Shown: positions 60,277 to 64,000 of the stretch, one piece after another
How the letters are laid out: every line of letters begins with the position of its first letter
How positions within the stretch are numbered: the first letter of the stretch is position 1
Assembly: GCF_000591055.1 (NCBI RefSeq)
Contig: NC_020388.1
Location: 2,728,001 to 2,792,000 of the forward strand
Length of the DNA: 64,000 bases
Reading direction: 5' to 3'
Origin: Natronomonas moolapensis 8.8.11
GTDB taxonomy: Archaea; Halobacteriota; Halobacteria; Halobacteriales; Haloarculaceae
Made by a program: the position numbers and the translations under genes
The notes under the pieces: generated by a model
Seen by the model: only the letters and a program-made list of their open reading frames with translations
Databases searched by the model: none
Told to the model about the DNA's origin: nothing

Positions 60277-60870
60277 TCACTCGGGCGGGAGCACTCCCTC
60301 GCGCCGGGCGGCGTCGAGCCGTCCCGCGATCCGCTTTGCGACCCGAAGCGGCTCCGGGCGGCGCTCGTGGGTGTAGGCGTCGACGACAGCGTCGGCGGCC
60401 GCCGCCTCGAGGCCGACGCTCCGGACGAAGAGGGCTCGCCCGTCGACTTCGATCCGCCGCCGCTCCGGGAGGTTCCGGTAGGCCGAGAGGCGGGTGGCCC
60501 GCGCCTCGCCGTCGAAAGCCGCTTCGATCCCGTTCTCGAGGCCATCGCTTTCCTCGAAGGTGACGGCGACGACGGGACGGTCCGTCGCCGTCGCGAGCGC
60601 GGCGAGATCAATGACGTTGTACCACGCCAGGGCGACGCCGGCCACGAGGACGTAACGGACGTCGGGGCGGTCGAGACGCCGCCAGACCTCGGCCATGGCC
60701 TCGGTGGCGTCCCGACCGCCGACAGTGCAGGTCGCGACCTCGACGTCGTCGACGGCGCGGTCGGCGCGGACTACCGCCCCACAGAGCGTACTCGTCGCTC
60801 CGTCGTCGCGGTCGCGGTAAGACTCCGCGATTCCGAGCGCTCGGCACCCGGGTTTTATTCGCGGCGGCAT
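60277..60870 (-). CDS. DUF99 family protein
   Basis: This 197-residue archaeal protein has RALGIAESYRDRDDGATSTLCGAVVRADRAVDDVE, then VLVAGVALAWYNVIDLAALATATDRPVVAVTFEES. It matches the DUF99 (UPF0215) family. The function is unknown; similarity in style to endonuclease V folds has been noted for the family. It is co-oriented with the glycosylase gene 69 bp downstream. Confidence 0.85.
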   Translation of the reverse strand: MPPRIKPGCRALGIAESYRDRDDGATSTLCGAVVRADRAVDDVEVATCTVGGRDATEAMAEVWRRLDRPDVRYVLVAGVALAWYNVIDLAALATATDRPVVAVTFEESDGLENGIEAAFDGEARATRLSAYRNLPERRRIEVDGRALFVRSVGLEAAAADAVVDAYTHERRPEPLRVAKRIAGRLDAARREGVLPPE

Positions 60871-60982
60871 CCGGTCCCGTCCGCCGTCGCTCCGGCGTCA
60901 GCCAGAGACCGGCCGCGTCCACGCCGACGCAGTCGGATCCGGAACGACGTCCGTGAGCCGATCCGGCGGACGGGGGGTCGGG

Positions 60983-61165
60983 TCACTGGTTGTTGAATTC
61001 CTTGTAGGCCTCGAAGAGGTCATCGCTCGAGGCGTCCTCGTACTCGAAGTTGACTTCGCCGTCGTGGGTCGATCCGGCCGGCCGGTCTGTCCCGTCGACG
61101 TCGTCGGCGTCTGTGTCTATTTCGTGGTTGCCCTGTTCGGATTCGTCGTAGCTTCCGAACCCCAT
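60983..61165 (-). CDS. Small acidic DUF5786-type protein, copy 2
   Basis: This 60-residue protein shares MGFGSYDESEQ and the acidic pattern with the gene at 8076-8255. It ends YEDASSDDLFEAYKEFNNQ. Function is unknown. A TATA-like box at 61189-61196 sits 27 bp before the ATG, which fits a leaderless transcript. Confidence 0.8.
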   Translation of the reverse strand: MGFGSYDESEQGNHEIDTDADDVDGTDRPAGSTHDGEVNFEYEDASSDDLFEAYKEFNNQ

Positions 61166-61188
61166 GTGAGCGCATAACAGCCTCGGGA

Positions 61189-61196
61189 TTGTAAAT
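61189..61196 (-). promoter_or_regulatory. TATA-like box of DUF5786 copy 2
   Basis: TTTACAAT on the minus strand is centred 27 bp before the ATG at 61165. The remaining gap to 61345 is GC-rich with no further clear signal. Confidence 0.45.
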
Positions 61197-61345
61197 GATG
61201 CGGCGGGTCGGCGGCGGCCCCATCGATTGATGCGGTAGCGGCGTCGGCTGAGCCCGGAGGTATCGACGGGATCACCGATCGAATTGGGCGGTACCATTAT
61301 CAGCGTGTTTGGCGTACGCGGAGACGATGCATCGGGTGGTGTCGC

Positions 61346-63703
61346 ATGGCTGCCGGTAACCCCGGAGAGACCGTCGTGCTCTACGTCGGCCGCGGTCCCG
61401 CGCTCGACCCCGACGGCCGTTTCCGGCTCGAACGCGTCACGGTGGGATCGGTCGCCGAGCGCGCGACGGTCGCCGACTGCGTCGTCCTCGAGGAACCCGG
61501 GAAGGGGTTGGCGGCGCTCGAACGGCTCCGTGGGACGTCGGTGCCGACGGTCCTCTACGACCGGAGCGGGGATCCGGCGGTCGCCGAGCGTGCGACCCGA
61601 CTCGGCGTCACGGAGTACGTGACCGACGACGGGACGGCGCGACCGATCGACCGGATCGCCGCCGTCGCTGGCGTGTCCGGCCCACCGCCCGAGGACCGAC
61701 GACGCGAGGCCGCGATGCGGTCGCTTCGGAGGGCCGTCGCCGACGGATCGCGGCCGTTCGAGGAGTCGATCGGAGCGATCTTAGAGGCCGGGCGCGAGCG
61801 GTTCGACGCGTCCTACGGGGTGCTCGCCGAGATCGACGGCGCGTCGTACTCGGTCGTCACAACGGCGGGCGGTATCGACCCCGAGCCGACGGTGCTCGAG
61901 GGGACGCTCTGTCGACGCACGGCCCGGCTCGACGGTCCGTGTTGTCTCCCGGATACGGGCCGTGCGCTCCGGAGCGGCGACCTGATAGGGGTGTTCGACC
62001 GGCTCGGGAGCTACGTCGGAGCGACGGTCCACGCCGGAGGTGATCGATACGGAACCGTGTGGTTCGGCAGCGAGTCCTCCAGACCGGCGTACTCGGGGAG
62101 CGAGCGACGGTTCCTGGAGTTGCTCGCCGGGCTGGTCGGCAAGCGGATCGAGGCCGACCGGTGGCGCCAAGACCGACGGGCGAGCGAGGACCGACACCGC
62201 CGAGCGGTCGGCGCGTTGATCGAGGCGGGTCGGTCGCTGCGCGCGGCCGGGACTCCGGCCGAGATAGCCGAGATCACGGCTGAGATAGCCGAGCGGACCG
62301 CGGACGTCGAAATAAGCGCGGTCAGGCTCTTCGAGGACGGTGCCCCGGTCGCAGCGGCGGCCGACACCGGGGACGCGCCCGAACGGAGCGAGAGCCGGCC
62401 GCGCCGAGGGGACTCGAGCGCGGGCGAACTCGTCATCGGGGACGGCTCCGGGGGGGCCGGGGGCGTCACGCGTTCGGCGGCGGTGGCGCTCGGCGAACGC
62501 GGGGCGTTGTCCGTCGACGACGGAGCGGGATCGATCACGGAGAGCGAGCGCCGGCGGTTGGCGCTGTTGGCGGCGCTGGTCGAGGCAGCGCTCGAACGCC
62601 TCGGCGACGGGGCAAAGTCGAAACGAAGCGACTCGGTGCCGGATGCCGAGACCCCCTCCGTCGGGGATGCGGGGAGGGATCGCCGCGAGGGGCGGTTCGG
62701 ACACCTCTTCGACGCGCTCCCGGACGCCGTCGTCGACGTGGAGTTCGTCGACGCCGAACCGATCGTCAGGCGCGTCAACGACGCCTTCGAGAAGACGTTC
62801 GGCTACGACGAGGCCGACGTCATCGACACGCCGTTGCTGGAGGCGATCGTCCCGCCAGAGGGCAGCCTGGAGCTCGAACGGCCGAACGGGACCGACTCCC
62901 GACAGCGCCACGAGACGCTCGAGGTCGAGCGGCTGACCGCCGAGGGACGACGGACGTTCCTGTTTCGGGGGTTCAGCTACCGCCACGAGGGGGCCGAGCG
63001 CGGGTTCGGCATCTACACCGACGTGACGGGACGGCTCGAGCAGGAACGCCGGCTCCGGGTCCTCCATCGCGTGCTGCGACACAACCTCCGAAACGAGATG
63101 ACCGCGATTATCGGCTACGCGAACATCCTGGCGGAGGAAGCGCCGATGGAGGAGTACCGAACACAGGCCGAGCGAATCTACGAGCGGGCGATGAACGTCT
63201 CGAAGCTCGGCGAACAGGTCAGACGTATCCAGCAGGCGCTTGATATCGACCGTCAGTGGGTCGCACTCGATCCCGAGCCGCTCGTGACCGATCTCGCCGA
63301 GCGGTTCCGTTCGAGCCACCCCGAGGCGACGATACGGGTCTCGAGCGACGACTCCGGGGAGGCCGTCGCCGACGAGCTGTTGAAGATCGCCATCGAGAAC
63401 CTCATCGAAAACGCCATCGAGCACCACCCGGGTACGGCGACCGTCGACATCGAGCTGACGGCCGAAGACGGATGGATCGACATCACGGTCGCCGACGACG
63501 GTCCCGGCATTCCGGAGCGCGAGCGGGCCGTCGTCAGCGGCGCTCGTGAAATAACCCAGCTCGATCACAGCGTCGGGCTCGGGCTGTGGCTCTCGCGGTG
63601 GATCGTAAGCGGCGTCGACGGCCAGCTCCTGTTCGGCGACTGCGAGTGTGGGTCCGAAGTGACGCTTCGGCTGCGTCGGGCGGACGGTCGAGACGGAGTG
63701 TGA
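61346..63703 (+). CDS. Multidomain histidine kinase (pseudo-receiver, GAF, PAS, HisKA, HATPase)
   Basis: This 785-residue cytoplasmic kinase has several parts. Residues 1-110 look like a degenerate receiver (TVVLYVGRGPALDPDGRF, then GLAALERL). One or two GAF-like regions lie at about 125-260 and 285-415. A PAS domain at about 450-570 has FDALPDAVVDVEFVDAEP and GFGIYTDVTGRLEQE. The H box LRHNLRNEMTAIIGYA lies near residue 578, followed by an N box (NLIENAIEHHP) and a G box (VADDGPGIPERE). No response regulator is adjacent. A 37-bp direct duplication spans its stop codon. Confidence 0.92.
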   Translation: MAAGNPGETVVLYVGRGPALDPDGRFRLERVTVGSVAERATVADCVVLEEPGKGLAALERLRGTSVPTVLYDRSGDPAVAERATRLGVTEYVTDDGTARPIDRIAAVAGVSGPPPEDRRREAAMRSLRRAVADGSRPFEESIGAILEAGRERFDASYGVLAEIDGASYSVVTTAGGIDPEPTVLEGTLCRRTARLDGPCCLPDTGRALRSGDLIGVFDRLGSYVGATVHAGGDRYGTVWFGSESSRPAYSGSERRFLELLAGLVGKRIEADRWRQDRRASEDRHRRAVGALIEAGRSLRAAGTPAEIAEITAEIAERTADVEISAVRLFEDGAPVAAAADTGDAPERSESRPRRGDSSAGELVIGDGSGGAGGVTRSAAVALGERGALSVDDGAGSITESERRRLALLAALVEAALERLGDGAKSKRSDSVPDAETPSVGDAGRDRREGRFGHLFDALPDAVVDVEFVDAEPIVRRVNDAFEKTFGYDEADVIDTPLLEAIVPPEGSLELERPNGTDSRQRHETLEVERLTAEGRRTFLFRGFSYRHEGAERGFGIYTDVTGRLEQERRLRVLHRVLRHNLRNEMTAIIGYANILAEEAPMEEYRTQAERIYERAMNVSKLGEQVRRIQQALDIDRQWVALDPEPLVTDLAERFRSSHPEATIRVSSDDSGEAVADELLKIAIENLIENAIEHHPGTATVDIELTAEDGWIDITVADDGPGIPERERAVVSGAREITQLDHSVGLGLWLSRWIVSGVDGQLLFGDCECGSEVTLRLRRADGRDGV

Positions 63704-63754
63704 ACGGCTGCGTCGGGCGGACGGTCGAGACGGAGTGTGAACGGCTGCGTCGGG
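63668..63754. repeat. 37-bp tandem duplication across the kinase stop
   Basis: Units start at 63668 and 63705, with 13 further bases of a third at 63742. The stop TGA at 63701-63703 lies near the end of the first unit, and a second TGA recurs 37 bp later. Confidence 0.85.
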
Positions 63755-63833
63755 AGCGAGCGGTCCGGGGACCGGACGCGATCGGTCGCGCACAGGCCGT
63801 GGGTATGAATACCCCGGCGGCCTACGCTCCGGT

Positions 63834-64000
63834 ATGGACGTAACTAACGTGACGGCGGCGGCGGAGGCGTTCACCTGCAACGCCTATCTCGTCGAGGGCG
63901 ACCGGACGGTCCTCGTCGACGCCGGAGCCTACGGGAGCGTCGTCGACGTCATCTCGGACCACACCGACACCGTCGACGCCGTCGTCGTGACCCATCAACA
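63834..64000 (+). CDS. MBL-fold hydrolase, N-terminal part (cut by window edge)
   Basis: The first 55 residues show a metallo-beta-lactamase start: MDVTNVTAAAEAFTCNAYLV, EGDRTVLVDAGAYGSVVDVI and VDAVVVTHQ. The HxHxDH metal motif would begin at the window end (THQ, then probably H or HFDH). It is likely a glyoxalase II-like or general MBL hydrolase. The gene continues past 64000. Confidence 0.8.
   Translation, partial: MDVTNVTAAAEAFTCNAYLVEGDRTVLVDAGAYGSVVDVISDHTDTVDAVVVTHQ

Noticed and set aside
61781-63880. 699-codon minus-strand frame opposite the histidine kinase
   Set aside because: Kinase motifs on the plus strand are complete; the antisense product is Arg/Pro/Asp-rich without domains.

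Overview
This window comes from a halophilic archaeon (class Halobacteria). The evidence is very high GC coding sequence, strongly acidic proteins, archaeal translation factors (aIF2-beta, IF2/eIF5B-type infB), prefoldin, a haloarchaeal-type [2Fe-2S] ferredoxin with an acidic insertion, a Tat-exported lipoprotein protease and many halophile-only small protein families. Many genes have a TATA-like box about 27 bp before the start codon, which predicts leaderless mRNAs. Both ends cut genes: valS at the left and an MBL-fold hydrolase at the right. I saw no rRNA, tRNA, CRISPR array or transposase gene.

Layout. 1-12 kb is mostly housekeeping and small accessory genes: valS, a lipase-like hydrolase, aldo/keto reductase, MATE exporter, HAD phosphatase, beta-CASP nuclease, UspA, HtrA-like protease and an MptD-type dihydroneopterin aldolase. 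12-21 kb is core: aconitase with a strong inverted repeat before its promoter, aIF2-beta, hisA, ferredoxin, a DUF2070 membrane protein, prefoldin beta, larE and a soluble histidine kinase. 21.5-30.5 kb is one tightly packed minus-strand cobalamin operon: cbiT-cbiL-cbiF-cbiG-cbiH2-cbiH1-ferredoxin-LAGLIDADG-like protein-cbiX-DUF3209-PQQ-propeller protein. It covers much of the anaerobic corrin-ring pathway but lacks cbiC, cbiD, cbiE and cbiJ. An inverted repeat sits over its predicted transcription start.

30.8-37.6 kb is accessory. It holds a zinc alcohol dehydrogenase, a McrBC-like two-gene restriction pair whose McrB-like protein carries a probable EVE/PUA-like reader domain, a triplicated 142-bp hairpin-rich repeat array, and a trio of bat-type HTH, winged-helix and zinc-ribbon genes. 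37.9-42 kb carries a radical SAM/SPASM cassette: a PaaB-like partner, the radical SAM enzyme and a MoaD-like protein without a C-terminal GG. An FAD oxidoreductase and an SDR enzyme follow.

45-64 kb returns to mainly core genes: infB, rnz, an AAA ATPase, an MBL phosphodiesterase, an ABC-2 exporter with a DUF420 protein, 5-formyl-THF cyclo-ligase, larC behind a small leaderless ORF and a palindrome, divergent glnA/lrp, hisH, a family 4/5-type uracil-DNA glycosylase, DUF99 and a large GAF/PAS histidine kinase.

The most interesting items not explained by ordinary genes are four. (1) An 84-bp palindromic, MITE-like element occurs in two nearly identical copies in opposite orientation. One copy supplies the last codons and stop of a membrane protein gene, and the other supplies half of a promoter. 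(2) The 142-bp triplicated structured array. (3) Repeated TTTATAAA-like boxes phased at about 21 bp in four intergenic regions. (4) The three-gene radical SAM cassette.
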